Assembly (NCBI RefSeq): GCF_900116605.1
Contig: NZ_FPBC01000007.1
Coordinates: 1 to 64,000 of the forward strand
Length of the DNA stretch: 64,000 bases
Direction of reading: 5' to 3'
Origin: Pseudomonas marincola
GTDB lineage: Bacteria > Pseudomonadota > Gammaproteobacteria > Pseudomonadales > Pseudomonadaceae
The position numbers and the translations under genes were made by a program. Shown here in pieces: positions 26,844 to 36,160 of this stretch; position 1 is the stretch's first letter; the number at the start of each line of letters is the position of its first letter. Under the pieces are notes generated by a model. It was not told the origin of the DNA, searched no databases, and saw nothing but the letters and a program-made list of their open reading frames with translations.

Positions 26844-27638
26844 ATGATTACGAGGCTCAAATACCCCCTTGCTGCCGCTGCTTTAGCGCTTTCTCAAGGC
26901 GCGCTTTCAGCAGAAGAGACCACCGACTCCGCCGCGCAAGCGAACAACCCGCTCGCTAATATGACGGCATTCAACCTGCAGAATTACTACATCGGCGAAC
27001 TTACCGAATCGGATAAGTCAGCGGACCAGTTCTGGTTTCGCTACGCCAAGCCCTTCAGCGTCGGTGAAAGCAATTGGTTGTTGCGTGCCTCGTTACCAAT
27101 CAACAGTTTCCCGTCTGCCACCAGCAGTGGTCGCACCACAGGCATTGGTGACCTGAACCTGTTTGCCGCCTACCTGATCGACACTGGCGACCCTGCTGTC
27201 AGCTTTGGTGTGGGCCCACAATTGACCGCGCGCACCGCAACCGATGACGAACTCGGCAGTGAGAAGTGGTCAGGGGGTCTGGTTAACGTGCTGTTCAATG
27301 CCAGTTCGCCCAAATTTCAATACGGCTACTTGTTGTCGTGGCAACAAAGCTTCGCCGGCAATGAAAGTCGCGAGGACGTGAATATAGCGGCGTTCCAGCC
27401 ATTCGCCTTCTACCAACTCGGCGGCGGCACGTACCTGCGGGCGGCGCCAATCTGGACCTATAACATCGAGAACGACAACTACAGCGTGCCGCTGGGTCTC
27501 GGTATCGGCCAGGTGTTCAAGCAGAAGAAAACGGTCTACAACTTTTTCATCGAGCCTCAGGTATCAGTTGCCGACAGAGGTCCGGGCCAGCCTGAATGGC
27601 AAGTTTTCATGAGCCTGAACCTGCAATTTCTTGACTGA
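26844..27638 (+). CDS. Outer-membrane beta-barrel protein of unknown substrate
   Basis: The product has 264 aa from the ATG at 26844, chosen because AAAGGAC lies just upstream and the sequence then opens with a good signal peptide ([20 protein letters not shown], cleavage near LSA-EE). The mature part has alternating strands ([47 protein letters not shown]) and ends in Phe-Leu-Asp after VFMSLNLQ, as in outer-membrane barrels of the MetA/phenol-degradation transporter-like group. It stands alone behind a long inverted repeat. No function is assigned. Confidence 0.75.
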   Translation: MITRLKYPLAAAALALSQGALSAEETTDSAAQANNPLANMTAFNLQNYYIGELTESDKSADQFWFRYAKPFSVGESNWLLRASLPINSFPSATSSGRTTGIGDLNLFAAYLIDTGDPAVSFGVGPQLTARTATDDELGSEKWSGGLVNVLFNASSPKFQYGYLLSWQQSFAGNESREDVNIAAFQPFAFYQLGGGTYLRAAPIWTYNIENDNYSVPLGLGIGQVFKQKKTVYNFFIEPQVSVADRGPGQPEWQVFMSLNLQFLD

Positions 27639-27716
27639 TAACAGCCATCGCGCAACTCGGGTTATCCACAGCCAGCGCGTAGCTGCGGATAACCCGACAC
27701 GCAGTCTTGCTATAAC

Positions 27717-28553
27717 TTAATGCGCCTCTTGCAGATCATCGTGAAGTAACCCGAGGATCTGGCGCTTCATGCGAATAAAGTCCGGCTCCATGACCATGTC
27801 CATGGTCCGTGGCCGCTCGATAGGCACATCGAGAATTTCCTTTATCCGCCCCGGCCGGGCGCCCATCACATACACCCGATCGCCCAGTAGCACAGCCTCG
27901 TCGATATCGTGCGTGACGAACACCACGGTCTTCTTGCTGTGCTCCCAAATGCGCAGCAGCAATTGCTGCATCTGCATGCGGGTTTGGCTGTCGAGCGCGC
28001 CGAATGGTTCGTCCATCAGCAAAATCTGCGGATCGTTGGCCAGCGCGCGGGCAATTGCCACACGCTGCATCATCCCGCCCGACAGTTGCTTTGGATAGTT
28101 ATCGGCAAAGTTATTAAGGCCGACTTCATTGAGATAGAAATCAACAATTTCCTTACGCTCGGCAGCGGCAATCCGTTTGCGTTTGAGGCCAAACTCGATG
28201 TTCTCGCGCACGGTCAGCCACGGGAACAGGGTGTAACTCTGGAACACCATGCCGCGATCCGCACCGGGCCCGTCGACCTTGGCGCCTCCCACATAAATTT
28301 CACCGTCACTCGGTTCAGCGAGGCCGGCGGTGAGATACAACAGGCTGGACTTGCCGCAACCGGAAGGCCCGACAATGACCGCGAACTGCTGATCCGGCAC
28401 CTCAAAAGAGACATTTTCAAGCGCACTGAACGTACTGCCCGACGGCGTGCGATAGCGCAGGCTGACGTTGTCTACACGCAGTCGCGCGGGCGCTGTATCC
28501 GGCGCTGCAAGCGAGGTAGGAAGTTCGAGTTGCATCGCTGCTACTGAGCCCAT
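27717..28553 (-). CDS. ABC transporter ATP-binding protein, taurine/nitrate/sulfonate type
   Basis: The 278-aa ATPase drives an importer together with the two genes upstream. It has the Walker [13 protein letters not shown] loop (VFQSYTLFPWLT), signature LSGGMMQRVAIARAL, Walker B ILLMDEPFGALD and switch His in FVTHDIDEAV, all typical of SsuB/TauB/NrtD. I start it at ATG 28553, which overlaps the permease end by 13 bases; an internal ATG at 28535 is possible. A longer reading to 28736 would lie wholly inside the permease gene and is rejected. Confidence 0.9.
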   Translation of the reverse strand: MGSVAAMQLELPTSLAAPDTAPARLRVDNVSLRYRTPSGSTFSALENVSFEVPDQQFAVIVGPSGCGKSSLLYLTAGLAEPSDGEIYVGGAKVDGPGADRGMVFQSYTLFPWLTVRENIEFGLKRKRIAAAERKEIVDFYLNEVGLNNFADNYPKQLSGGMMQRVAIARALANDPQILLMDEPFGALDSQTRMQMQQLLLRIWEHSKKTVVFVTHDIDEAVLLGDRVYVMGARPGRIKEILDVPIERPRTMDMVMEPDFIRMKRQILGLLHDDLQEAH

Positions 28554-29344
28554 GACGCCACCTTCAGTCGGAGAATTCGGAACAGTTGATCGGTCATCAG
28601 ACCGAGCAAACCAATAATCGCAATCGCCAGGAAAATTACATCCACCTGAAATCCGCGCATGGCCTTGAGGCTGATGTAGCCGAGGCCACTGGATGCGGCC
28701 ACCAGCTCGGCCACCACCAGATACGTCCAGGCCCAACCCATGGTCACGCGCAGGGTGTCGAGCACGCCTGGCAACGATGCCGGACCCAAGACATGCATGA
28801 CCACATCACGACGGCTCGCGCCGAGGGTGTAGCTGGCGTTGAGCAGGTCTTTGGAAATGCCTTTGGACACGTCGGCAATCATCACCAGTTGCTGGAAGAA
28901 CACACCGAAGATAATCACCGTGACGCGCTGCTCAAGACCGATGCCGATCCACAAGATGAACAGCGGCACGAATGAGGTCACTGGCAAGTAACGGATAAAG
29001 TTGACCAGCGGCTCAAGCACCGCCTGAACAATACGGAAGCTGCCCATCAGCAACCCCAGCGGTACAGCGACCAGCGATGAAACAACAAAGCCGATAACCA
29101 CCACTTCAACACTGGCGAATACATGCTTGCCCAGCGTGCCATCGCTCGCGAGGCGCACACCGGCGCTGATCACATCGCCGGGCGTTGGCAGGAACATGCT
29201 CGGCACCATGGCGCCATACGAAAGAATCGCCCACAGACCAAACACCACAATCCAGCAGAGTGCGCCGGCGGCAAGGGTGAGTTTATGCGGCAGATCGACC
29301 TTGGGCGTCAGGCAGCGCTGCACCCAGGATTTTTGCGTGGCCAT
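28541..29344 (-). CDS. ABC transporter permease, taurine/nitrate/sulfonate type
   Basis: The 267-aa inner-membrane subunit has about six membrane segments. The EAA-like coupling region around NASYTLGASRRDVVMHVLGP (residues 166-185) contacts the ATPase. Sequence and length match SsuC/TauC-like permeases. It is 71 bases downstream of the binding-protein gene and overlaps the ATPase gene. Confidence 0.92.
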   Translation of the reverse strand: MATQKSWVQRCLTPKVDLPHKLTLAAGALCWIVVFGLWAILSYGAMVPSMFLPTPGDVISAGVRLASDGTLGKHVFASVEVVVIGFVVSSLVAVPLGLLMGSFRIVQAVLEPLVNFIRYLPVTSFVPLFILWIGIGLEQRVTVIIFGVFFQQLVMIADVSKGISKDLLNASYTLGASRRDVVMHVLGPASLPGVLDTLRVTMGWAWTYLVVAELVAASSGLGYISLKAMRGFQVDVIFLAIAIIGLLGLMTDQLFRILRLKVASWAQ

Positions 29345-29415
29345 TGCGCCACCTCCACATCAGGCTAAGAAATAGCAGCCGTGCGCAGTGCCGTGGCGCT
29401 GCGCACGAAAGACGC

Positions 29416-30402
29416 TTACTGGGTGACGAAACTGTTGTCGACCAACTCGTCATAGGCAACGTTGTAAGTCTTGCCTTGCAGCTCGCTCCACGTCTCGTTA
29501 GCCATCTTGATGATGGTGCTGATATCGCCTTCCTTGCCTGCGGTGCCGAGCAGTTTCTCGCTCATCGCCTGGTCATAGAAACGCACGCCCTTCGCTGCTT
29601 CCGCCAGCTCAGCCGGATCGGAAAGATAACCACCGACGCCCTTGGCCATGATTTTGTAGGCGTCTTCGGGATGCTCCTTGGTGTACTCGACCGCCTTGTA
29701 CAAGCCAGTGACCAGCGCCTTCACATCGTCCGGTTGCTTGTCGATCACATCGCAGGACAACGCCACGACATCGACAATTACGCCTGGCGTTTTACTGCTG
29801 TCGACCAGCACTTTGCCTTCGCCTTTGGCGCGCACCATCGACAAATGGGGCTCCCACGTCACAGCCGCCGGAATACGCCCGGCGATAAACGCGGTAGCGG
29901 CGTCATCGGCGGTCATGTTCTGGATATCCAGATCAGACATTTTCATGCCTTGCTGCTTGAGCAAATACGACAACCAGAACTGCGAAACCGAACCCTCGTT
30001 GACCGCCACCGGCTTGCCCTTGAGATCACTCAGACTGTTCACGTCGTTGCCGACCAGAACGCCATCGCCGCCATAGCTCTCATCCAGCGCGGCAACCGCT
30101 TTGAAGCAGAAATCCTTGTTGCGGTACTTGAGCACCTCGTCCAGCGTCGAAGCCGAGCCCGACAACTGGCCGGACGCCTGAGCCGCCATGTACATGGCCG
30201 CCTCTTCGATGGTGGTGAGTTTTACATCGAGGCCTTGTTCCTTGAAGTAGCCCAGATCACGCGCCAGATACAAGGTGCCGTAACCGACCCAAGTGGTGTG
30301 GCCGATCTCCAGCGTACCCGCCTGAGCGGTAGCACTGACGCCAGCGGCCAGAGCGGCGCAAGCGATGGAACGGGTGAGTGTTTTACGCAAGGTTTTCTTC
30401 AT
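29416..30402 (-). CDS. ABC transporter substrate-binding protein (NMT1/TauA-like)
   Basis: The 328-aa periplasmic binding protein has a signal peptide to about residue 28 (GVSATAQAG). The mature part begins LEIGHTTWVGYGTLYLARDL, the fold of the NMT1/SsuA/TauA group, with a ligand-pocket segment near ASGQLSGSASTLDEVL. Together with the two downstream genes it forms a complete importer. The aminotransferase and aldehyde dehydrogenase genes upstream suggest an amine or omega-amino acid/sulfonate ligand, but no residue visible to me decides it. Confidence 0.9.
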   Translation of the reverse strand: MKKTLRKTLTRSIACAALAAGVSATAQAGTLEIGHTTWVGYGTLYLARDLGYFKEQGLDVKLTTIEEAAMYMAAQASGQLSGSASTLDEVLKYRNKDFCFKAVAALDESYGGDGVLVGNDVNSLSDLKGKPVAVNEGSVSQFWLSYLLKQQGMKMSDLDIQNMTADDAATAFIAGRIPAAVTWEPHLSMVRAKGEGKVLVDSSKTPGVIVDVVALSCDVIDKQPDDVKALVTGLYKAVEYTKEHPEDAYKIMAKGVGGYLSDPAELAEAAKGVRFYDQAMSEKLLGTAGKEGDISTIIKMANETWSELQGKTYNVAYDELVDNSFVTQ

Positions 30403-30478
30403 GGAGCACTCCCACAGCCTCTCGGCTTGTTATTGGTTTAGATGTGGCAGAGCAGGCCAAAGGCCAAAGTTTCTCCAT

Positions 30479-30503
30479 GGCGCCTGTCGTGATGACAGGC
30501 GCC
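30479..30503. terminator. Strong hairpin between the aminotransferase gene and the binding-protein gene
   Basis: GGCGCCTGTC (30479-30488) and GACAGGCGCC (30494-30503) form a perfect 10-bp stem with a five-base loop. It lies 40 bases after the minus-strand aminotransferase stop. There is no T-run on the minus strand, and only TTGTTATT on the plus strand. It may terminate, or protect the mRNA end between the enzyme genes and transporter genes. Confidence 0.6.
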
Positions 30504-30543
30504 TTGTTATTGCATATACCCTCTGACGGGGCTTTTTGGAGGG

Positions 30544-31926
30544 TTACAGCAGGCCCAGATCGCGGGCAGTACGGTCGACGGCGCGGCGGGTTTTCTCGAC
30601 CAGCTCATCGATATCAGCGTGATTGGCAACCAGCGCCGGCGCCATGATCATGCGGCCCAGCGTCGAGCGGATAATCACCCCTTCCTCAAAGCCGTAGGTA
30701 CGGCATTTCCAGGTGAGGTCGCCCTCATTGGCGAAGCGTTTGCGGCTGGCTTTGTCTTCGCTGAACTGCAACGCCGCAACCAGGCCAGTGCCCTGAATTT
30801 CGCCAATCAGCGGATGGTTGGCAAAGTTCTCTTGCAGGGCTTTGTGCAGATACGGGCCGGTGTCGTTTTTCACCTGCGTGACGATCTGCTCATCGCGGAT
30901 TGCCTTGAGGTTGGCAATCGCCACCGCTGCTGCAACCGGGTGACCGGAATAAGTCAGGCCGTGGGCAAAAACTCCGCCCTGCTCGACCAGTACTTCAGCC
31001 ATGCGCTTGCTCAGAATCAGGCCGCCCATTGGGATGTAGCCGCTGGTCAGGCCCTTGGCGATGGTCAGGGTGTCGGGTTCGAAACCGAAGTGCTGGTGAG
31101 CGAACCATTCGCCGGTACGGCCAAAGCCACCGATCACTTCATCGGCGCACAGTAGTACGTCGTACTTGCGGCAAATACGCTGAATTTCCGGCCAGTAGGA
31201 TTCTGGCGGGAAGATCATGCCGCCAGCGCCCTGGAACGGCTCGGCCACGAATGCCGCCACGTTCTCGGCGCCCAGTTCGAGGATTTTGCTTTCCAGTTCA
31301 CGCGCCGACTTGAGGCCGAATTCTGCCGGGGTCATGTCGCCGCCATCGGCGAAATAGTAAGGCTCACCGATGTGCGCAAAGTCCGGCAGCATGCCGCCCA
31401 TTTCATGCATGAAGCCCATGCCGCCCAGCGCGGTGCTGGCCAGAGTCGAGCCGTGATAGCCGTTCCAACGGCCAATCATGATCTTCTTCTGCGGCTTGCC
31501 GAGCACCTGCCAGTAACGGCGCACGGTGCGGATCAGTACTTCGTTACCCTCGGAACCCGAGTTGGTGTAAATGGCGTGGCTGTAGTGGCTCGGCAGCAAG
31601 CTGAACAGCAATTCGGACAGCTCGATAACTGCCGGGTGCGTGGTGTGGAAGAACATGTTGTAGTAAGGCAGCTGCTCCAACTGACGCGTCGCAGCGGCCG
31701 CGAGGTCTTTGCGGCCATAGCCCAGATTGGTGCACCACAGCCCGGACATCCCGTCTAGGTAACGCTTGCCGTCGTTATCCCAAAGGCTCAGGCCTTCACC
31801 TTTGACCATGACCCGTGCGCCTTCTTCATTCAGCGCTTTCTGGTCAACAAAGGCATGGATATGGTGAGCAGCATCCAGTGCCTGATAATCTTCGGTGGTA
31901 CGTTGCGGGTTGATCGGGGCAGTCAT
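30544..31926 (-). CDS. Class III omega-aminotransferase (putrescine/omega-amino acid:pyruvate type)
   Basis: The 460-aa PLP enzyme is close in sequence to the SpuC group of Pseudomonas (GLWCTNLGYGRKDLAAAA, IGRWNGYHGSTLAS, LCADEVIGGFGRTGEWFAHQ, and the PLP Lys in TIAKGLTSGYIPMGG). It transfers an omega-amino group to pyruvate, giving alanine and an aldehyde. The aldehyde dehydrogenase gene 52 bases upstream would oxidise that aldehyde. The substrate may be a diamine, beta-alanine, GABA or taurine; it is not fixed by sequence reading. Confidence 0.9.
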   Translation of the reverse strand: MTAPINPQRTTEDYQALDAAHHIHAFVDQKALNEEGARVMVKGEGLSLWDNDGKRYLDGMSGLWCTNLGYGRKDLAAAATRQLEQLPYYNMFFHTTHPAVIELSELLFSLLPSHYSHAIYTNSGSEGNEVLIRTVRRYWQVLGKPQKKIMIGRWNGYHGSTLASTALGGMGFMHEMGGMLPDFAHIGEPYYFADGGDMTPAEFGLKSARELESKILELGAENVAAFVAEPFQGAGGMIFPPESYWPEIQRICRKYDVLLCADEVIGGFGRTGEWFAHQHFGFEPDTLTIAKGLTSGYIPMGGLILSKRMAEVLVEQGGVFAHGLTYSGHPVAAAVAIANLKAIRDEQIVTQVKNDTGPYLHKALQENFANHPLIGEIQGTGLVAALQFSEDKASRKRFANEGDLTWKCRTYGFEEGVIIRSTLGRMIMAPALVANHADIDELVEKTRRAVDRTARDLGLL

Positions 31927-31978
31927 TGCAAGGCTCCTCTACACAGTTCTCGGGATTGGCATCGTTAGGCCGATCGCC

Positions 31979-33469
31979 TTATCGCAGCTGAAACCAGGTG
32001 GTTTTCAGCTGGGTATATTTATCAAATGAATGCAGCGACAGATCGCGGCCAAAGCCGGATTGCTTGCCGCCGCCAAACGGTACGGTGACATCCAGCGCGT
32101 CCACGGTATTCACCGACACCGTGCCGGCGCGCAGCTTGCGGGCAACACGATGAGCGCGGTTCAAATCATCACTCCACACTGAAGCGGCGAGTGCGTAGAT
32201 CGAGTCATTGGCAAGGCGGATGGCCTCGTCTTCGTCATCGAACGGAATCACCGCCAGCACCGGCCCAAATACCTCTTCGCGGGCAATGCGCATGTCGTTG
32301 CTAACGCCACAGATAATCGTCGGTTCAACGAAATTGCTTGAGCCGTTATAGCTGCTTTGCTTGCCGCCACAGACGACCTGCGCCCCTTCGCTGCGAGCGG
32401 TTTCAATCGCGGCGATAATTTGCGTGGTCTGACGACTATCAACAATCGCACCCGCGGTGCTAGCCGGATTCAGCGGATCACCGGGCAGCCATTGACGAGA
32501 CTTGGCGATCAGCCGCTCGACAAACTCATCGTGAATCGAGCGCTCAACCAGCAAGCGCGAATTGGCCGTGCACACCTCGCCCTGATTGAAGAAGATGCCG
32601 AACGCCGCTTTTTCCGCTGCCAGATCGAGGTCCTGACAATCAGCAAACACCAGATTGGCGCTCTTGCCGCCACACTCCAGCCACACCTGTTTGAGGTTGG
32701 ACTGCGCGGCGTATTGCATGAAGTATTTGCCCACCTCGGTCGAGCCGGTAAACACCAGGCAATCGACATCCATGTGCAGGCCCAAGGCCTTGCCGGTGAC
32801 TTCACCCAGCCCCGGCAGCACGTTGAATACGCCCGGCGGAACGCCTGCCTCCAGCGCCAACTGACCAAGGCGCAGCGCCGAGAATGGCGACTGCTCGGCG
32901 GGTTTCAGAATCACCGAGTTACCGGCAGCCAGCGCCGGTGCCAGCTTCCAGGCGGCCATATCCAGCGGGAAATTCCACGGCACAACGGCGGCGATTACGC
33001 CCAGCGGCTCGCGGGTAATCGTGGCCAATACATTGCTAGCGCTAGGCGCGACCTGATCGTAGATCTTGTCGACGCTCTCGGCGTACCAGCTAAACACGTT
33101 AGCCGCACCCGGCACATCAATGTTCCAGGCATCCATTACCGGCTTGCCCATGTTCAACGAGTCGAGCAGCGCCAGCTCTTCGCGATTGGCCATCATCAAA
33201 TCAGCCAGCTTGAGCAAAATCTGCTTGCGCTCAACCGGTGCCATACGCGCCCAAGGACCGTTCTCGAACGTATCGCGGGCAACACTCACAGCGCGGTCAA
33301 CGTCGCCTGCACTGCACGCTGCAACATTGGCCAGCAACTCATTAGTGGCCGGGTTGACCGAGGCAAAAGTGGCACCCGACTCGGCCGCTACAAACTCGCC
33401 ATTGATCAGCGCCTTGTCGATGAAACTCAGCGCTTGAGCGCGTTGTTGCCAATCAGTCAGTTCCAACAC
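31979..33469 (-). CDS. NAD(P)-dependent aldehyde dehydrogenase (KauB/PuuC-like)
   Basis: The 496-aa enzyme oxidises amino- or guanidino-aldehydes to acids. Landmarks are VVPWNFPLDMAAWKLAPALA, the NAD-loop FTGSTEVGKYFM, general-base Glu in WLECGGKSANLVF, the nucleophile Cys in NQGEVCTANSRLLVE and FGPVLAVIPF. I start at GTG 33469, because an AAGGGG ribosome site lies eight bases before it and the length then equals that of KauB; the longer reading from 33544 has no support. Partner of the aminotransferase gene downstream. Confidence 0.9.
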   Translation of the reverse strand: MLELTDWQQRAQALSFIDKALINGEFVAAESGATFASVNPATNELLANVAACSAGDVDRAVSVARDTFENGPWARMAPVERKQILLKLADLMMANREELALLDSLNMGKPVMDAWNIDVPGAANVFSWYAESVDKIYDQVAPSASNVLATITREPLGVIAAVVPWNFPLDMAAWKLAPALAAGNSVILKPAEQSPFSALRLGQLALEAGVPPGVFNVLPGLGEVTGKALGLHMDVDCLVFTGSTEVGKYFMQYAAQSNLKQVWLECGGKSANLVFADCQDLDLAAEKAAFGIFFNQGEVCTANSRLLVERSIHDEFVERLIAKSRQWLPGDPLNPASTAGAIVDSRQTTQIIAAIETARSEGAQVVCGGKQSSYNGSSNFVEPTIICGVSNDMRIAREEVFGPVLAVIPFDDEDEAIRLANDSIYALAASVWSDDLNRAHRVARKLRAGTVSVNTVDALDVTVPFGGGKQSGFGRDLSLHSFDKYTQLKTTWFQLR

Positions 33470-33851
33470 TTTCACATCCCCTTCCCGTGCCACATTCAAA
33501 GCGTACTGGCGAGTTGAATTACGATGAGGCAGATGGTGGCTCAAGCGGCCAAGAAGGAAAATTAGTAAATATGTCTTCGGGGTATATGAAAAAACTGGTC
33601 AGGCAAGCACCAACAAAGTGCGCCATGCTGGGTTATTGTGCATATCACAGCGGTCGCGACAGTAGCGTCAGTTTCCCAATAGCCGTTACCGCGCTGCAAT
33701 GAATACGAAACCCAATAAAACCAGCGCATTGAGGGTTATCCACAGGCAGCAAGGCGCACTCCTTGCTTGAACCTGATCAATGCAAACTGCAGATAGTGAC
33801 TAACCCCGTGCCCCATCCTGAGACTTCTCAGAGGCACGTTCGAGGCTAACC
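33470..33851. other. Divergent promoter region between the aldehyde dehydrogenase and LysR genes
   Basis: This 382-base gap should hold both promoters and the LysR operator, but I could not single out a convincing T-N11-A site. One DnaA-box-like TTATCCACA lies at 33736-33744. A 71-codon plus frame (33487-33702) has no ribosome site or recognisable sequence and is not called. Confidence 0.5.
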
Positions 33852-34766
33852 GTGGCAACCTATACCCTGCGTCAACTCAAATACTTTGTAACCACCGTCG
33901 AATGCGGCAGTGTGGCCGAGGCTTCCCGCAAGCTGTACATCGCCCAGCCGTCGATCTCGACCGCTATCAAAGGCCTGGAAGAAAGCTTTGGCGTGCAGCT
34001 GTTCATCCGTCACCACGCTCAGGGCGTGTCACTCACACCGAGTGGCGCACGCTTTTACCGCAAGGCTCAGGAACTGCTGCGCATGTCGCACGAGTTCGAG
34101 CAAAACGCCCTCGCCGATAACGATGTAGTCAGCGGCCAGATCGACATCGGCTGCTTCGAAACCGTCGCCCCGCTCTACTTGCCACGCCTGATTGCCGGCT
34201 TTCGCAAACTCTATCCCGGCGTTGAAATTCGCATCTTCGATGGCGAACAACAGGAACTGGTACAAGGACTGACCGCCGGACGCTTCGACCTGGCAATTGT
34301 TTACGACCACGACCTCGACGCCACCATCGAAACCGCACCCCTGATGCCGCCGCAGCCGCCCTACGCGCTGCTGCCTGCGGGCCATCGCTTCGCCCAACAA
34401 GCCAAAGTTTCCCTGCGTGATCTGGTCCTCGAACCCATGATCCTGCTCGACGTACAGCCCAGCCGTACCTACTTCGTCAGCCTGTTCGAGGAGCTTGGGC
34501 TGAACCCGAACATCGGCTTCAGCTCACCCTCGATAGAAATGGTCCGCGGCATGGTCGGCCAAGGTTTCGGCTTCTCGGTTCTGGTCACCAAACCGCATTC
34601 GGAATGCACCTACGACGGCCAGAAAGTCGTCACCGTCGACATCGCCGACGCCGTCACCGGCTCCGGCCTGATCGCCGCCTGGCTAAAACGCTCACAACTA
34701 ACCAAACCCGCGCAGTTATTTGTCGAGTACTGCAAAGAGCAGCTAACGCCCGCAGCTCAGGAATAA
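33852..34766 (+). CDS. LysR-family transcriptional regulator
   Basis: The 304-aa regulator has an N-terminal winged helix-turn-helix (YTLRQLKYFVTTVECGSVAE; recognition helix AQPSISTAIKGLEESFG) and a periplasmic-binding-like effector domain. The start is a GTG at 33852. Divergent from the aldehyde dehydrogenase-aminotransferase-ABC genes, it is the likely activator of that cluster; the inducer would be the substrate or aldehyde. Confidence 0.92.
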   Translation: MATYTLRQLKYFVTTVECGSVAEASRKLYIAQPSISTAIKGLEESFGVQLFIRHHAQGVSLTPSGARFYRKAQELLRMSHEFEQNALADNDVVSGQIDIGCFETVAPLYLPRLIAGFRKLYPGVEIRIFDGEQQELVQGLTAGRFDLAIVYDHDLDATIETAPLMPPQPPYALLPAGHRFAQQAKVSLRDLVLEPMILLDVQPSRTYFVSLFEELGLNPNIGFSSPSIEMVRGMVGQGFGFSVLVTKPHSECTYDGQKVVTVDIADAVTGSGLIAAWLKRSQLTKPAQLFVEYCKEQLTPAAQE

Positions 34767-34806
34767 ACCCACTCTGCTCCGCTAACACACCCAAAATAAG
34801 CGCGAC

Positions 34807-34942
34807 GCCGCCCCGCCCTCTATCCAGAACATAAAAGGAAGGTCTGCGAACAGAGCAACACAAAACTAAGACATTAAGATCTGCTCAGCCCAACCAGCGC
34901 CCCTGCCCTCCATTCAAAATATCGAGGGTCTGTGGGCAGGGT
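34807..34942. repeat. Two related hairpin-forming repeats between convergent genes
   Basis: CCCCGCCCTCTATCCA (about 34811-34826) and CCCCTGCCCTCCATTCA (about 34899-34915) start two related copies of about 45 bases, spaced about 89 bases apart. Each ends in a GGTCTG segment followed by a partial complement of its start; the second ends GGGCAGGG and can form a clear hairpin with CCCTGCCC. They lie between the LysR gene and the convergent peptidase gene and could serve as bidirectional terminators or REP-like elements. Confidence 0.45.
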
Positions 34943-35029
34943 GAGGCAAGGCGCAAACAGCGAAGTTTGGTCTACCAAATGAGCTGTGCAGTAACGCAGC
35001 ATCACACGCTCACAGCCCCTCGAAGCGAT

Positions 35030-35926
35030 CTAGTCGCCGCCTACGGCAAAGTTCGGTAGCGAATTCACGGGCTGATTAAAGTCAAAAGGAATCGACTCCA
35101 GCGCCAGCCCGACGTTGCGCTGCACGACGAAGTGCAGATGCGGGCCACTGCTGTTGCCGGTATTACCGGACAGCGCCAGGAGCGATCCGGTGCTGACGTG
35201 CTGGCCTTCGTGGACTTTGACTGAGCCTTTTTTGAGGTGCAGGTAGACGCCCATTGTGCCGTCGCTGTGGAGGACGCGAACGTAGTTGCCGGAGGGATTG
35301 TTACCGCGACCACTTTGCTGGTTTTCGGTTTTCACCACGACGCCTCCACGCGCCGCAACAATCGGGGTGCCGACTGGCATGGCTATATCCAGTGCGTAAC
35401 GCCCTTTGGGAGTGAAGTGCGAGTATTTGCCGTTGGCCCCTTGAGACAGGCGGAATGGGCCTCCGCGCCAGGGTAATGGATACTTTTTCTGGGTTGGCAG
35501 CAGCCGTGGATCACCCAGCGCATAGTTGAGTGAGGTTTTGTATTTGAAGGGTTTGGTTGGGTCGAGCGCTGCCAGCGTGGCCAGACGAATCTTGCTGCGG
35601 GGCTGCAGAATCCACTCAATCGGGCCTTCGGATACGCCGGTGACATTACTCAGGTTGCTCAGATTGAGCCGGATTTGCACGGGCGCATAGAGGTCGTTGC
35701 GCACAATCAGAGTTTCACCGGCCTGATGCTTTTTCACTTCAAGTTTGACCTGGTTATCGAGCTTCTCAACCATTCGGTCACGAAACACGAACACCTTGGC
35801 ACCCGCCGTTTCCTGGTCGGTGTATGTCACCACCCCATTTGCGTCGGTGTATTTGTAGATGGTCAGAGCCGCAGCCTCCCCGGCTGCAACCAGCATCATG
35901 CACAACAGTATGAAACGCCCTAGCAT
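35030..35926 (-). CDS. Secreted M23-family metallopeptidase with N-terminal DUF4124
   Basis: The 298-aa protein has a signal peptide (to about residue 20), a DUF4124 segment (IYKYTDANGVVTYTDQETA, residues 22-41), a beta-rich middle, and a C-terminal M23 endopeptidase domain. Zinc ligands are visible: His and Asp in SHFTPKGRYALDIAMPVG and the HLHF motif (GNSSGPHLHFVVQ). LysM repeats are absent. M23 enzymes cleave peptidoglycan cross-bridges; with a complete zinc site this one is probably active. I recall a similar gene near phoU in P. aeruginosa. Confidence 0.9.
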   Translation of the reverse strand: MLGRFILLCMMLVAAGEAAALTIYKYTDANGVVTYTDQETAGAKVFVFRDRMVEKLDNQVKLEVKKHQAGETLIVRNDLYAPVQIRLNLSNLSNVTGVSEGPIEWILQPRSKIRLATLAALDPTKPFKYKTSLNYALGDPRLLPTQKKYPLPWRGGPFRLSQGANGKYSHFTPKGRYALDIAMPVGTPIVAARGGVVVKTENQQSGRGNNPSGNYVRVLHSDGTMGVYLHLKKGSVKVHEGQHVSTGSLLALSGNTGNSSGPHLHFVVQRNVGLALESIPFDFNQPVNSLPNFAVGGD

Positions 35927-36160
35927 AAAAATTCTGATCTTATGTATTTGTGAGATATGCCGATTTGCAGACTAGCAGCCCCGTTGTTTGGGTGCGAGAT
36001 GCGCGGGCCGAGGTTGTGCGCTATCTCTCGGGCAAAACCGACGACCGGTCATCCACAACAGGCAGAATAGAGCGGGCTATTGGACTTATGTACTAGAGGC
36101 TTTACGGCTCGGTGCGCCTAGACTGCGGCCCTTTATTTAGGCCGTGTTCTGAGGTTTTGC

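Noticed and set aside
28554..28736. N-terminal extension of the ABC ATPase frame
   Set aside because: It lies inside the permease gene in another frame and has no ABC-domain sequence; the ATG at 28553 gives the normal length.
33487..33702. 71-codon plus frame in the aldehyde dehydrogenase-LysR gap
   Set aside because: No ribosome site, no recognisable sequence and partial overlap with the 5' region of the divergent gene.
9708..33744. Several DnaA-box-like TTATCCACA sequences (for example 9708, 27662, 33736)
   Set aside because: They are scattered single copies without an AT-rich unwinding region or dnaA/dnaN neighbours, so no replication origin is indicated.
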